Under the pieces are notes generated by a model. The model saw only the letters and a program-made list of their open reading frames with translations. It searched no databases and was not told where the DNA came from. The position numbers and the translations under genes were made by a program. This document shows, one piece after another, positions 22,551 to 34,870 of a stretch of DNA of 64,000 nucleotides (positions within the stretch are counted from its first letter, which is position 1; each line of letters begins with the position of its first letter). The stretch spans positions 1-64,000 of the forward strand of contig CAJQUW010008610.1 of the NCBI GenBank assembly GCA_907163375.1. Direction: 5' to 3'. The DNA comes from Prostheceraeus crozeri (Eukaryota; Platyhelminthes; Polycladida; Euryleptidae).

Positions 22551-24957
22551 AAGAATCGATCTGATTGTTTATCAAAACGTTTCTAAGGGAAATGATAGTT
22601 GTTTTTCATGTTGTTGGGGTTTATAATGTTCAAAAATAATTAAATCTACGAAAGTTAATGCCCAGGCACTAATGGGTTAAGCATTAACTTGACCTGAATT
22701 CAGCATTCAGGGTTAGTTATCAGTTTGGGGATTCAGATTTACTTTGTGATGGTTACTTACATCATTCACAAGTTGGACTTACGAGAAATGTAAAAATTCT
22801 AGTTTGATAATGAAACTTGGCGGTGATTTCATGGTTTTATGAGAAGTCAAAAGTCAAAATGATTTTATTCCAAAAAAATTGGATAATCATAACATAATTG
22901 TAACATATCAAAATTGTACGTGTATTCCAGCACCAGGAAATATGACACCAAAGAAAAGCGTTGAGAAATGTTCATTAATAAAACCATCCCGGAAATGATA
23001 AATGAACCACTAGAAGTAGGCGGGGTAGCTCCTCAGGTCTCAGAGGGTGCAGAACTTCTTATTAAAATAGTATATGAAAACGGATTTTCCTCATGTCTCT
23101 GATGGTGCATTAATGTATGAGATTCACTCAGTTATTGTTTCACATTTGCGCGTGTAGCCGTGTTTTGCGATAAAAGACTGCAAATGCGAGTGTTTTTTGT
23201 ACATGATAGCGCGTTGCGGGTTAGCCCATATGATCAATCTTTCAGCATGAAACTAAAAATATTAGGCCTTAAGTTTATAAGCATTCGGCAACAAGCAATT
23301 AACCTATTTCAATGAAATGAAATGCATGCGAGGTTTTTTGTAGCAGTAGACATCATGAAATTGCTTCTTAATACAAAGGTATTGTGCCAAATATATATGG
23401 CTTTTGAAACGCTACTATCGTATGTTTAAGAAAGCTGAACGACGCTCACCGTCAAACCAGGTTAATCACGTTTTACATAAAATAAACTACCCCGAAGTTT
23501 TGACAGCGATTCTAGATGTAAAACTTAGTTCCACAATATCGGCCGGGTATGGAAAACTCAGGTCTGTGAGGGTTAAATATGTACCAAATCGATGACTTTT
23601 CAAGTGCGTTCTATGTATAATGCTGTCATTTTCACTGAAATTGTCTGACAAAAATATTCTATTTTTAACACAGTATGCTTAGAAATCTACAAATAGTTGC
23701 TTTCTGGCCAAAAACATAGCGCTGCTGATTCACATCGTTAATGATGATAATTTGAAATGTGATCATATATTTTTGAAATCCTTAAATTGAGGAGCTTGTG
23801 TAATTATGCTTCAGTATCGTACAGGATACGTTTTTCGACATAATTGTATGACATTTAATTACTTATATCAGGGATTCGACCTCGAAGTGGATTTTGATCC
23901 AGACTTGCGATCAATCGGATAAAGTAATGCGACTTCTCGTCTTTTGGCCTTAACTAGGTATAAAAAACACATGTGCAAATGCGCATTCGGTAATCTTCAT
24001 CAGTTTCGAACATTTTTAGAGTTTTTGATACCCAGTCAAGGCCAGTAGTTGCATTACTTAAAAGTAAAAATAACCAAGTTGAAACTAGTCATGACCACTG
24101 AATTTAAACGAGTAATCAGACAGCCTAATCACAGAAGATATTCTCCACTCATAATTTTGTATGTTTTTTTCATCTGATTTGTTCCATTACGCTTACTTGT
24201 CAATTTCCTAATAAAAGAAGTAGTGAAATATTAGAAATAAATGTTATGACTAAATCTTGCTGTTAAGAGCAATGTTCAACAGAATAGCAATAAGTAACGG
24301 TACCACACTCGGTCGTTCATAAAAACTGCGGGATTTGTAAAATTCCATAAGGCAAGAATCCGATGTACCTGTAATGAACTGTTCATTTTTAACGGTTGTC
24401 CGACATGAAACTGAGATTATAGTAGACCGCCAACTGGGGTGTGGCACACCCCAGGATCAATAAAATCCCTCCATGGTATGAAATTGAATAATCGTCATGT
24501 TTTCAATTACTTTTTGATTCTTACGTAACATACATTTTAAGCAAAATATTCCAAGTCATAGATATCGGACGAATGTTTAGTACATAGATATTTCATCAAA
24601 TGAAAACTATTGAAATCATTTTTATAATTATTTATGTCATGAAAATGACTATTTTAATTGTATCAAAATAATTTAATTGCTTCAATCGCCTTGAATTGTC
24701 AATAGCAGTCACTTCTTAACTGTCAAACTTGTGTAGTCATGGACAATTACTTAGGCCGATAAAGCTAATAGTTATCTGCCGTAAACCTAATAATCAGACA
24801 TGCATAAAATATTTGAAAGTTTGAATATTCAAAATTATCTTGGTAGACATGTGGGCCTAATACATATCATGGAAGATTCAATATGAAACGCTGATTATGA
24901 ATGTAAGTATAAAAAAGATTTTTTTTAGTAAGGAATCTGTAATTCAAACAAATGATA
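22551..24957. other. Duplicated DNA without recognised gene
   Basis: Unique-looking AT-rich DNA, repeated at 38,250-40,667. A 63-codon open frame (23,404-23,595) is kept in both copies with one residue changed, but has no known motif. A weak tRNA-like B-box on the minus strand near 23,880 is discussed among the rejected items. Confidence 0.5.
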
Positions 24958-24970
24958 CACTAGAGAAGTT

Positions 24971-25562
24971 GTTTTAATTTTGAAATGTAATTATTCTTAA
25001 GCAGCATAATTTAAATGATAAAGTAGAATGAATTCAGCCAAGCTGCTGATTATATTTTATTATAATTTGTAAATTTTCGCCGGTATAACGGCCTGTTCAC
25101 ATATCAAAGAATCAAGGACACAAATTTCAAATATCATCAATGTGAGAGTCAAAGAACACAAGACTCAGAAGAGCTCTAGTGTATTCAAACATAAAGAAAC
25201 ATGCTCTCCCCATTCAGTCTTCCCATTTTCAGTAAAAATTTTGGCTTCCGATATCAATGCCATCAATCTGAGGTTCAGGGAAGCTATGTTAATAGAATCC
25301 ATGAAACCTGCCCTGAACAACAAGGATGAGTGCAGAGCCTACCAATCGTTGATGTTCTGATATCTTGATGCGTGCGTATACTTAAGTGCCATTGAATTTT
25401 TGATAATTTTGATATCTTCATATTTTGATGATATTTGAAATTTGTGTCCTAGATTCTTTGATATGTGAACAGGCCGTTATACCGGCGAAAATTTGTAAAT
25501 TAAAATAAAATATAATCAGCAGCTTGGCTTAATTCATTTTACTTTATCATGTTTTAATTTTG
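24971..25562 (+). mobile_element. 5'-truncated Penelope-like insertion with inverted ends
   Basis: The insertion (24,983-25,550, 568 bp) is flanked by a perfect 12-bp target duplication GTTTTAATTTTG at 24,971-24,982 and 25,551-25,562. The empty-site arrangement is seen at 30,912-31,010, where the flanks are joined. The interior has two inverted arms of about 125 bp (25,015-25,140 and 25,424-25,550) around a GIY-YIG coding remnant. An inverted extension at a truncated 5' end is characteristic of Penelope-like elements. Confidence 0.85.
25142..25360 (+). pseudogene. GIY-YIG endonuclease C-terminal remnant (Penelope-like)
   Basis: About 70 codons read EHKTQKSSSVFKHKETCSP and LRFREAMLIESMKPALN before a stop. 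The EH..SSV..H...C and RE.LLI....P.LN pattern is the C-terminal half of the GIY-YIG nuclease that Penelope-like elements use for target cleavage. The GIY and YIG strands and the reverse transcriptase are missing, as expected for a 5'-truncated copy. Confidence 0.8.
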
Positions 25563-25645
25563 TTTTCTTCCGCTCTCTGGATTCTTCGAATTTTTAACCG
25601 TGCCGTGATTTAATTTAATTGCATTTCATGTCATGGATAAGATTT
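25551..25645 (+). repeat. Dispersed repeat, copy also at 30,912-31,010
   Basis: About 90 bp starting TTTTAATTTTGTTTTCTTCC and ending in a TTTAATTTAATT stretch occur here and at 30,912-31,010 with a handful of differences. Lying next to a Penelope-like reverse transcriptase, it may be the 5' terminal region of that family. Confidence 0.7.
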
Positions 25646-26940
25646 AATGAGAAACGCATTAGCGTGCGTACATCTTGTTATATTGATATTATAAAAGTTT
25701 GCATCAGACTGCGATAAAACATCACCGGACTCACTTTGGAGAAATTCGTGTTGTTTCATGCACAGTTCTTGCAACAAGGGACAATAATTGTGCTATCATC
25801 CAAATATTCTCGAACTGTGGCTAACTTATTCCTAGAACGAATGTAACTACTAAAAGAAAAGATGAAAAACTTCCAAAATTATATTAGACACCAAAATTAC
25901 ATAAAAATCCCTTCAAATTTCGCTTTATAGCTGGTGCTAGCCACTGTACTACTAAGCAACTTTCCAATAAGATTAACAAAGGTTTGTCTGCTATCAGAGA
26001 CCATTTTAGGAAGTTCTGCAACGCAATTCATAGTAATAGTGGTATTGACTGCATAGTATCGTCCGTTGAATTCCTCAATAAAATTCAAAACATTACAGCA
26101 TGTGACGAACAGATTTTTGATTTTTCCACTTTGTACACCATTCTGGATCATAAAGATGTTTTTACTCACATTTCCGACCTGCTTGAATTATTTTTCAACG
26201 ATTCTAATAGGAAATATTTGTGTATAGGTTTTGAAAGAAGCTTCTTATATGATGTCAGGTATCAAGTTTGCAGTGTGTTCACTAAGGATAAATTTAATGA
26301 AGTCACTGAGTTCATTACAAACGAAGCTTTCGCTACATTCGGTGGTTTAGTCTTTCAACAAGTAAGAGGCATTCCTATGGGTGGCAATTGCAGTCCTCTT
26401 CTTGCAGATTTATTTCTTTTTCTCGCATATTGAGAAATTGTTTTTATGACTTATTTAATGAAGAATCAGAAATACGGTCTAGCTAGATCATTATGTAATT
26501 CTTCTAGATACATCGACGATTTATGTATTATTAATTACATAAAGAATCGATTCCTTTACACCATTGATTTACTCATCTAGTCTAGAAGCCAACACGGGGA
26601 GCAACAACAAGCAAGTAGAATATCGTGATAATAATATAAAAATCACAGACTGCGGCACAATTACATCTGTTTTTCATAAAGTCGACCACTTTAATTTCCC
26701 TGTCACTCTTTTAACATTTTCACAAAACTTGCCCTACAGAACACGAGCTAGAGTGTTTGCTGGACAAGTTTTAAGATTTGGGCGTATCTGTACATTGGAA
26801 AAAGATTTCATCGAAAAAGTCAATTATACAGCTACTACTACTCTCATTAAGAGATAACACGACAGCGTAGATATCAAGCAAAGTGCTGAGAAGCAGCTGC
26901 ATAAACATGGTGAGACTTTATTGAAATGCGGATAATTCTC
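25640..26940 (+). pseudogene. Penelope-like reverse transcriptase (broken)
   Basis: A separate, older Penelope-like copy lies downstream. Motifs in order: DEKLPKLY and KLHKNPFKFRFIAGASH (about 25,865-25,940), FDFSTLYTILDHKDVF (about 26,115), RGIPMGGNCSPLLADLF (about 26,365), the catalytic RYIDDLCIIN (about 26,500) and the thumb-region FNFPVTLLTF and ARVFAGQVLRFGRICT (26,690-26,790). Stops and frame changes occur between the palm motifs (after 26,431 and around 26,570). Penelope-like elements are telomerase-related retroelements; the endonuclease of this copy is not visible after the thumb region. Confidence 0.88.
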
Positions 26941-29900
26941 TGCTAAGCAGCTTCTTAATAATTGCGCGTGCTTTCATTGATTTAATTAATTCCGAGGCTG
27001 CTTTAGCGTGAGCCCCGCTTGGGTGAGTAGGGGGTGAAACGCGAATCCTTACCCAAGTTCCTGCTGATGACCTCAATTGCACATCTTTTTGATTAGGCAA
27101 TCTGTTTTAGTTGTTCTTTCCTTTAACTTGTAGGGAACGCTACATATGAGTCCTATGATGGATCAAATTCTTTTCACTTATCGCTATCTTCCCCTCAATC
27201 AAAGCATTGAGTTTCATTCTGATGCAATCCTGACATCTGTAAGCATTTGAGCGTTCAGATCTGAAGATTCAGATTTATTCATCATACAAGCAAATGATGC
27301 AATGACTGCAAAGCCCAACACATACATGTAGTGGTCGTGATAATAATTCTTAATAAAATGTGCATCTTTTTAAATTTAATCATGAATAAGATGAAAGACA
27401 CTGAATTTACTGATAAAACATCCTCTCCTTCAAACTTCAGATTTCAAATGCACATCTTGTATATACATGAATCCAATCACCTTTGGAACTGCTTCTTAAT
27501 ATTAATAGGTGACATCGTTATATAATTGTCAATTTTAATATATCTATGAAAACATTGAACACTCTTTTAGGAATTGATAAGTTACACATTGACTTGAATT
27601 AATGTTTCTATGTGTTCCAATAAGAACGGAACATTTAAATTGGACATTATGCTTGCTATTTGATTTATAGAATCATGCCGCTATGATAGTTCGCTTGTGA
27701 AAGGCCTGCCATTTCAACTGTTGTGATATTATGTACTCTATATGATGATACTTTGTGTAATGATATTTCTGATGGTGGTCTGCCTTTAAGATGTTCTTTT
27801 AAGAGAGTGACGACTGGCGGTCAGATAACGATATTTACGCCCTATACACTTATTGTCGACAATTCTTAGAATTCACTTCACCTTGACAACCAGTATCTAA
27901 GGACCAGTGTTCAATAGATAAATGAGGATGTTTACCGTCTCCGTTGCTATAGATCCACGTCGTCTGTCTGAAGATTTGGTTCAATTAGCAGCAATGAATT
28001 TAATAAGACTGAACTCTCAATTGTTGAATTCATAGCGTCGTATATAACTTATATGACTGCTTTGGACGACATTTTGCTGTAATATTCCAAAGGGACAAAT
28101 GTCTCATGTCTGTCGTTCACATCAAGTCAAAAAACAATAGCTGCTATTGGGGATGTGTGCGGTGCACAGAAATGTATAAATTTCGATCAATTGATGCTTT
28201 ACTGTGAAGTTTCAATCACAATTATCTCATTGTATCTGTTATCTTGGTCACAACAAATTGGAGGGGGAAATATTTCAAGCTTACATTATAATTCATCCAA
28301 CCAGGAGAATAGTATTCAATTCTATTCATCAATTCAAACTTTAAAATTCTATATTGTGAAAATGGAACCACGAGCTTGAAAATCACGACCATGTCATAAA
28401 ACAGCCGATGCATTTCCTGATGTTGAGAGAAAGTGTGAAAATGGTGACAAAAATGAGATAATTCAAGTTCATAACAAATCATTTTTGTCCACGAACCACG
28501 AAATCCCAATTCCCGCGACCTCAGACTTCAAAATCTCAAAGTGAATACTGTGGTGTACTCTGCTGTTGCTTCTCTTATTAAGACACAGACTATCTTGGCA
28601 TAAGAACGGCCAGTGATCCATCCGGAAGACTTTCTTCGGCCTCCGGTGGCATTATCGCACCACAGAGAGACTGCTTGAAGCCGAGTAATGTCGAGATCTT
28701 GATCTTCCTGCACAGTAATATCCAGATAACGTGACATTGCCTCGAATCTTTCTACATTTCCTGATGCGTTCAGACAATTAGAAAAAGAATCAGAAATATA
28801 CTCTTCCTTTGCTGTAGAGGACCAACATCATTTTAAAAGAATCAATTAAAACCCAACGTTTCGTCTGCGAGTTTAGCCAGTAATTTAATCGTTGAAATTT
28901 TTCATTACTTTTGTCACATTTCTGTTTTCATAAGAATTCCTGAGCTATCATTGAGACGTACGGATTAAGTCTGATGACAGCCACTTGTAAGTGCTGGCAA
29001 AATAGAATTCAATGAGGTCTTTGCAATTCCGCTTCAAATTCTTTAGCATTACTAGAATTTTCCTGATACTCTATAAAATTTGCGCTGAATTAGAAAAGAT
29101 GAATGTTTAATATGAAAGATAGAGAACCTTCCTACAAGATTTTGAAGCTCTAAGTGACTATCTCGCGACAATCTAGAATGCAAAACAAAAGATATTTCGC
29201 TTGAATATATTTTCCTTGAGGGCAACTTTTTAAAATGTTCTGCGAACCAAACGGTGCAGCGGTGTGGGCAAGTACGGCTGGCGCACAGCCCTAGTTGCTA
29301 TTAATCGTAGCAAATCAAGATTATTTCCAGCAGAAATAGCATTAAATTCTGAAATGATTGCTGCATGTGACGGTGTAGACAAAGGAAATTTCGACGTATT
29401 TTATCCCATCAGATATAGTAGAGAGCTGAGCTGGCTGGTAAATCCAGAGACCTCAGTAGGCGGACAGTGGGACGCACGTCAGTTGGTGGTTAGAAGAGAA
29501 GAGAGAGAAATATAGATTCATTCAAATGAAAATCAGGAATTGCATGAAATCAGGTCAACTTGTACAAGTTATTCACAAGCAAAGTTGACAAGACTGCGAA
29601 ACTGTTCTGTCTACGCTTCGTGGATGAAAATTCAACACGTATTCGATCGTTCGCGGTTGGGTGTGCGGTGGTGTCAAAAAGGGGATGATCGGGATGATAG
29701 CATTTCTCATAAAACTTGTTGAAAATGGTTCGTCGACGATTGATAAAGCAGGCAAGTGTGTTACAACGATTACAATCCTAAGTACTTCTGAAATTACTCT
29801 CTCTCTCTCTCAGCCCTTCTAAAAAATATTTTCTTACCATATTGCAAAGGTTATTCAAGGTTCAATATACCAAATAGCGGCAAACTATAGAGAAATGGAC

Positions 29901-30734
29901 TCTCAATATTGGCTGTAAAAACACTCCACAATTCATCATGAATGAGTACAGGTTTCAACACTCTCAAGATACACAATTTACGAGAACATTTCAATTCTAA
30001 CTCATGAAAGTGAGTTGTCCACTTTAAATTGCTAGTCCACGTCACACTTAGGACTTTCAGTTCATCGTCAACATCAATAGGAACTGACGCAAGAATCTAT
30101 GGCAAACATGGCAGCCTGAATCAGTTGCCCTTTTAGGCCTACTGAGTTGAAGCGGACTAACGAATCGATTTTTTAACTAACTTTTCCAATAATTCTTCGC
30201 ACCGCATCACCTGACTATTTCTGATTGGTTCTTAAAGGATTAACTTTTTCTCATTGTTGCAGATACACTTCTGAGTTCTTTAGAATTAAGAAGATCATCT
30301 AATCGTCCTTAACACAGACTTCTCCAAAAGTATCGGCATTCGTTCTGGATGTTCCCGGAACACTGTTCCGACATACTTCCCCTTTCGGTGTTTCACAACT
30401 TCGATCCAAGAGCGATTCTAGAGAAGTTTCCTGTCCAGATGCTAGCATTAAGAAGTCTATGCGCAGTGTTGTCAATCTTTGATGTTCTATGTTTATTGAA
30501 TCATGCTGAACAACCTGCTATGATCACGATTGATGGATGGAAATTACATGTCAATCGGTTCGATATCTTGAATTCACGATTGGATATACTCAGGATTTCA
30601 GCTTACACTCGTTTCTCTCTGACAGTTCTCAATATTCAGACTTCAAACTTTGCAAACAAAAACTTATGGGTATTTTGCATTTGTGTACAAAAAATCAGCT
30701 GAATCGAATGGAAAAAGACCAAATTACAAGTGTT
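26941..30734. other. No gene recognised
   Basis: AT-rich intergenic or intronic DNA. Open frames of 60-117 codons on both strands lack motifs. A (CT) microsatellite of about eight units lies near 29,800-29,814. No partner repeat was noticed within the window. Confidence 0.5.
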
Positions 30735-30768
30735 TAGTTTCCGGGACTTTTTTGGGACACCCGGCATA
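30735..30768 (-). mobile_element. Mariner-type terminal inverted repeat (solo end)
   Basis: Read on the minus strand the sequence is TA, then TGCCGGGTGTCCCAAAAA followed by a GTCCCGGAAAC block, a typical mariner terminus with its TA target at 30,767-30,768. No second end or transposase was found nearby, so this is a remnant. Confidence 0.7.
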
Positions 30769-30911
30769 ACTTTACTGTCAATTAACTGATATCATTTATA
30801 TAAACACGCAACCTTCTCTTTGCTAGGGCATGCACCTCTATGTTTTAAGTATTAACTCAAATTTATGTGCTCTGGACTTTAAGAAACCTAATTAATGACA
30901 CCATTTTCCAC

Positions 30912-31010
30912 TAGAGAAGTTGTTTTAATTTTGTTTTCTTCCGCTCCTTAAATTCTTCGAATTTTTAACCGTGACGGGATTTAATTTAATTCCATTTCAT
31001 TTCATGGAAA
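30912..31010 (+). repeat. Dispersed repeat, uninterrupted copy
   Basis: Contains the joined flanks of the Penelope-like insertion at 24,983-25,550 (TAGAGAAGTTGTTTTAATTT running straight into GTTTTCTTCCGC) and so represents the empty site. Confidence 0.75.
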
Positions 31011-31351
31011 AAATTTGACAATTTTATCAATTTGGTAGCTTAAAATATTGGATTACTTCTAATTAGGTCCTAATGACAAATAAAACGTCCATGAATAACG
31101 TCTCTTAGAATTCAATAGCGAAATGACTCACGTTATACACAGCGATTGACTGTTCGCGTAAAACAAGAACCTATCTAGAATCCTAAATTTTCTGTATGAA
31201 TGATGTAAAATCGATCGTGTTTAGTGTCTCATTCGTACTTAGTCATCAATAAAGCATAATAATCTAGGATAATCGTTCATTGGATTAACCAAAGTAGAAT
31301 AAGCACTGACTAATTACGCAACCTTGTAATATGTGCTTCATTCTGTTTCAG

Positions 31352-31613
31352 TTGTCGCGATTGGAAGCTATGATTCAAGGTGTGGATGAGTCATCAAAGA
31401 AGATGAGATCGACTATTCCAAAGTGCTTATGTACATTAAGTCCAAAAACCTCTACCAGTGAACAATCAACGATTAACAAAACAACCAGGGCGGTGTTTCG
31501 GTTAATAGCCCCTGATGAAGTATTTCAATATTATACACGGGAAGCTACAACGAAATCAACGAAAAAACCTCTGGCTTCAATACATCCTCGATTAAACCAG
31601 TTGGTGACGACAG
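31352..31613 (+). CDS. Internal exon of a host gene, BEN-domain-like
   Basis: The acceptor TTCTGTTTCAG ends at 31,351 and the donor CAG/GTTGTG follows 31,613, giving a 262-nt exon (phase 0 to 1). It encodes LSRLEAMIQGVDESS, a Ser/Thr-rich linker and TTRAVFRLIAPDEVFQYYT ending in HPRLNQLVTTG. The pattern RxxxRLxxxxEVxxxx...KxLxxxHPRLxxLV recalls BEN domains of chromatin-associated repressors, but this is a by-eye impression. The donor is not ideal, but its phase fits the next candidate exon exactly. Upstream exons were not found. Confidence 0.5.
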
Positions 31614-31892
31614 GTTGTGACGTCAAAGTGATGCTGACAAAGATCTTGACGTCAACGCCGATTAACTTATTTTGTTCTGTTGTCACGTGTTGTTGAACAG
31701 AATTTTCCGGTGTCTTAAGTGAAATCGGGCCTTGGCTATTTTTCTAACTTTTAGCAACTTGCTACAGATCGTCATATTTCTTCCAAAATTCTTCTAGTTC
31801 AGTTTTGGTGCACTCGTGACTGTGACAGTTACAACTGTGATTCTACTTTAGTAAATTTTATTTTATTTAACGCATTAACTACGATGAGTATG

Positions 31893-32260
31893 TTGATCAA
31901 GTGACTGATTTCTCTGGAAAATCAGGTTTACGTAATTGTCTTCATTTTGTACATCTGAGATGCATGTTTAGTTTTATTACTGGTACTGCAAACCCTCAAC
32001 TTTTGTTGTTATGATTGTTAAGCCACTCGTTTCTCTGTAAAATCATGCTGACGTAATTGTTTATTTTACTGTACACTTCAACTGCAAGTATAGTTTTATT
32101 ACTGGTACTCAGAACCCTCAACTTTTAATATAATTGTTAAACGACTAGTTTCTTTGTAAAATCAGGCTGACGTAATTGTTTTTATATTGGATACCTGAGA
32201 TGCATGATTAGTTTTATTACTGGTACTCAGAACCCTCAACTTTTGTTATTATCATAACTG
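31893..32260 (+). repeat. Three tandem units of about 120 bp
   Basis: The block AGTTTTATTACTGGTACT followed by CCCTCAACTTTT recurs at about 31,970, 32,092 and 32,210 (periods 122 and 118), each preceded by a TGACGTAATTG-type segment. The units have diverged by substitutions and small indels. Confidence 0.85.
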
Positions 32261-32465
32261 TTTAGATTTCTGTAATTCAATTTTTCTCAAATTAAATCTC
32301 GGCATTTGCATGATATTATTTTCCATCCTGCTTTAAGGGCAATTTCGTTGTGAAGTAGCAATCGATTTTTATTTTGAGGACATGTCAGTAAGAAATAGAC
32401 TTAACAAAAAAGACAGTACTCATCAGTGCTTGTCCGGATGTATTCAACAATTGATTCCGAAAGGT

Positions 32466-32617
32466 AGATAGTGGCCCTTGCACCGCGGTTATTTATTCGA
32501 TATCCTGTTATCTTGGTTATGGATAGCTAACGTATCTCCGCAGATAGTGGCCCTTACACCGCGGTTATTTATTTGATATCCTGTTATCTTGGTTATGAAT
32601 ATCTACCGGTACTCTGC
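32466..32617 (+). repeat. Two tandem units of 76 bp
   Basis: GATAGTGGCCCTT with ACACCGCGGTTATTTATT repeats at 32,466 and 32,542 with few changes. Related GATATCC and TATCCGCGG words continue to about 32,900. Confidence 0.85.
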
Positions 32618-33038
32618 AGCGATTAGTATCCTTCGTTGATAGCCGTCGGATATCACCTAACAGTAAGGAGGTGTATTACGGTGATCCGCTGATAACGGAC
32701 GCTACACCGTGGTAGTCCGCAGGTATCCGTCGGATCTCATAGTGTTATCCACAGATATCAGAAGGATACCTGAGGTACATCCTCTGCGGTTAAATTTTGT
32801 CGTACGAAAAAACGCCGTTTAATCCGCGGATAGTTCCATTCAGTCTTAGAAACGGTTAAGATACGGATATCCTACAGAGCTTCCCTTGCTCGGTGGGTAC
32901 TTAATCACACCTGACAAATTGGCCTACTTGAGAGTTGATATTCTTGAGATCTAGTTAACATATCTGGTATCCATTGGTACCAATTTTGCACATATTTGGT
33001 ACCCTTTACTGCCATTGTTTATAATATTTCATTTCCAG

Positions 33039-33172
33039 GTGTGTTGCAGAAATGCTCTACAGTGCAGCCCGAACGGTTTCCTACATTGTGGAAAGAAGTC
33101 AAGGCTTCGTTAAATCAGTGTTTCAGAGAAAGGAATAGGAACAAGAAGGCATCAAACATTGAAACATTTTGA
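33039..33172 (+). CDS. Terminal exon of the same host gene
   Basis: Acceptor ATTTCATTTCCAG ends at 33,038. In the phase set by the previous exon it reads VLQKCSTVQPERFPTLWKE and then VKASLNQCFRERNRNKKAS before a TGA at 33,172. A highly charged, open C-terminal tail with an arginine-rich end is typical of BEN-domain C-termini. The 1.4 kb intron (31,614-33,038) carries two small tandem repeats. No clear AATAAA was seen within 100 bp downstream. Confidence 0.5.
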
Positions 33173-34040
33173 AAAGTTCAGACTTCCAAATTATACATGA
33201 TGTTTTTGTAATGTTTCGTCTTTATTGCTCATTGAAAGTGATTAAACTGATTACACTTTATAGATAGCCTTCCCAGTGCAATTGACTGCATGAAAACTTG
33301 TCATCGAGTTGGTGGCATAACGTTACTTCTCAGTGTTTAATTGTCACTAAATTGGTCTTCTTCATTTATATGTAATTCAGTCGATGGAATTAATTGCTTT
33401 TGCGTAAAAACGAATATACTGTCGTAATTTGAGTCACAATATATGGATGGGTTCTCTGTTATGACAATCATGTACTACCGGTATCTACTTAGTCTGAGGG
33501 AGGAGTGTGCAGTCACAGCCACTGGTTGACTGGATTATCATCACCTCGTTAGAATTCAATAATAATCAATAACTTGATACAGTAGCATGTAACACAATAA
33601 CTGGAATTCAGTAATATTTTGCTGAATACATTTTAAGCATATTCATCACTCAAAAATTTTAAATTGATAAGATTTCAATACCGCGTTGAACCAGCCCTTG
33701 CTCCCAAGACTATGAATTCACTGTCATATATATTCAGTCAGTATTTAACAGAATTCTGTGGTGATTATTTTGCACCATACATTTTAATTGGCTTTAGGTT
33801 GATGGCTTTTACTTTAACTACAACCAAGTCTTCTGTGAGTTCCTCGCACAAGGACTTACAGTCGTTGGCAGTTTAGCACTAATTTATATCGAAGGATCAT
33901 ATCAAAAGTAACGGGCACTATAACAGATCTTGGGTCTTCATATGGGTCTCTAAATTAGTTGAGACAACTAAGAAGTATCTCAGTCTTGGTGAATTCATTG
34001 GTCATGCTTATTTGCGAATGATTGTAGAACTTAAATTCAA
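33173..34040. other. No gene recognised
   Basis: AT-rich DNA downstream of the terminal exon. No polyadenylation signal, repeat partner or protein motif could be fixed. Confidence 0.5.
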
Positions 34041-34048
34041 AAATTAAA

Positions 34049-34100
34049 TACCGTGACTACAGCCTAGAAATACAGTAGTGTTCGGATTTAGTAACATGCC
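34049..34100 (+). repeat. 52-bp segment duplicated at 40,861-40,912
   Basis: The Tigger-type end and about 24 bp outside it are repeated exactly at 40,861-40,912, where they abut the right limit of duplication 1. Confidence 0.9.
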
Positions 34101-34870
34101 ATCGTGCAGGTAAAATATGTCACTAAATCCAAATTGTTACTAAACCCGAATTTTCAAAAATCATGTCACTGATGATATTTCAATGAAGTAATGGTACAAA
34201 GATTCAATCAATAGCAAGAATATGACCAATTAGTGTTACTAGAAGCATAAACACTATAGGATATATACGCAGTTACTACAGAAAATAATGCATAGCACAT
34301 GTAGTAAAGAGGAATTAAAAGCGATCCTTAACTTCCGACACACTTCCATTTCAATGCTTACTTGAGGAAGGAATCCAATGTGGACTGTCGCTTCTTGTCA
34401 AGGCCACGGCGAACAACATGGCTTTTGAATTTGTTCAATTCAAAAATGAAAGGGGCACCGTCTTCGTCGTCACGAAAATATCGGACAAGTGTATCAGTGC
34501 TGCTCAGAGCCTCATTCTCTGTAACGTTTTGAACGCTACATTTCTGATCAGAGTCATCACTTGCCGTATCTGGATGAAGAACACTTTGAATTATCTGCTC
34601 GTCACTGAGAGTTTCTGTTGTGATCACATTATGGTCAAAGTCAACATATTCATCGAAATTGAAGTCTCCGTAAACCAAACGCAGGCGTTCCCAAATGTTA
34701 TCAGGAATGTTTTGTTGTATGACCGTCTCATCTTGAACGATCTCATGTGAGCACATTGGTTGCACTTCTTCCTCATGAAACCCTACATGGTGAAAACAGT
34801 TTTTAATCGTTTCACTTGACAGAGTCTGCTATGAGCTATGCAGCATGGTGACTGCTTCGCACAGATCAAT
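34073..34870 (-). pseudogene. Tigger/pogo-type transposase C-terminal remnant
   Basis: On the minus strand, ETIKNCFHHVGFHEEEVQPM (about 34,760-34,820) matches the TI.NCF..AGF motif that follows the catalytic domain of pogo/Tigger transposases. An acidic tail and the usual ending KKRQSTLDSFLK (stop near 34,358) follow. About 285 bp downstream, TA-CAGTAGTGTTCGG at 34,071-34,086 looks like the terminal repeat with its TA target. The HTH and DDE domains are missing, so only the 3' end of the element remains. Confidence 0.8.

Larger units (their letters stand above)
21045..25137 (+). repeat. Segmental duplication 1, copy A
   Basis: Colinear over about 4.1 kb with 36,742-40,845, differing by scattered substitutions and a few small indels (by eye roughly 97% identical). 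It starts inside the piggyBac transposase and runs about 2.6 kb beyond the right terminal repeat of that element, so the copy was not made by piggyBac transposition. The right limit is the edge of the left inverted arm of the Penelope-like insertion. Confidence 0.95.

Noticed and set aside
23870-23960. tRNA-like or SINE-like A and B boxes on the minus strand (GGTCGAATCCC)
   Set aside because: The B-box fits, but the A-box is poor, no cloverleaf could be drawn and no 3' tail is present. The second copy is explained by the segmental duplication.
25142-26940. Penelope-like element with the GIY-YIG domain upstream of the reverse transcriptase (permuted, Naiad-type order)
   Set aside because: The GIY-YIG piece is bounded by its own inverted arms and a 12-bp target duplication, so it is a separate insertion next to an older reverse transcriptase copy.
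31893-32617. CRISPR-like repeat-spacer array
   Set aside because: The units are contiguous tandem copies without unique spacers of equal length, and the genome is eukaryotic.
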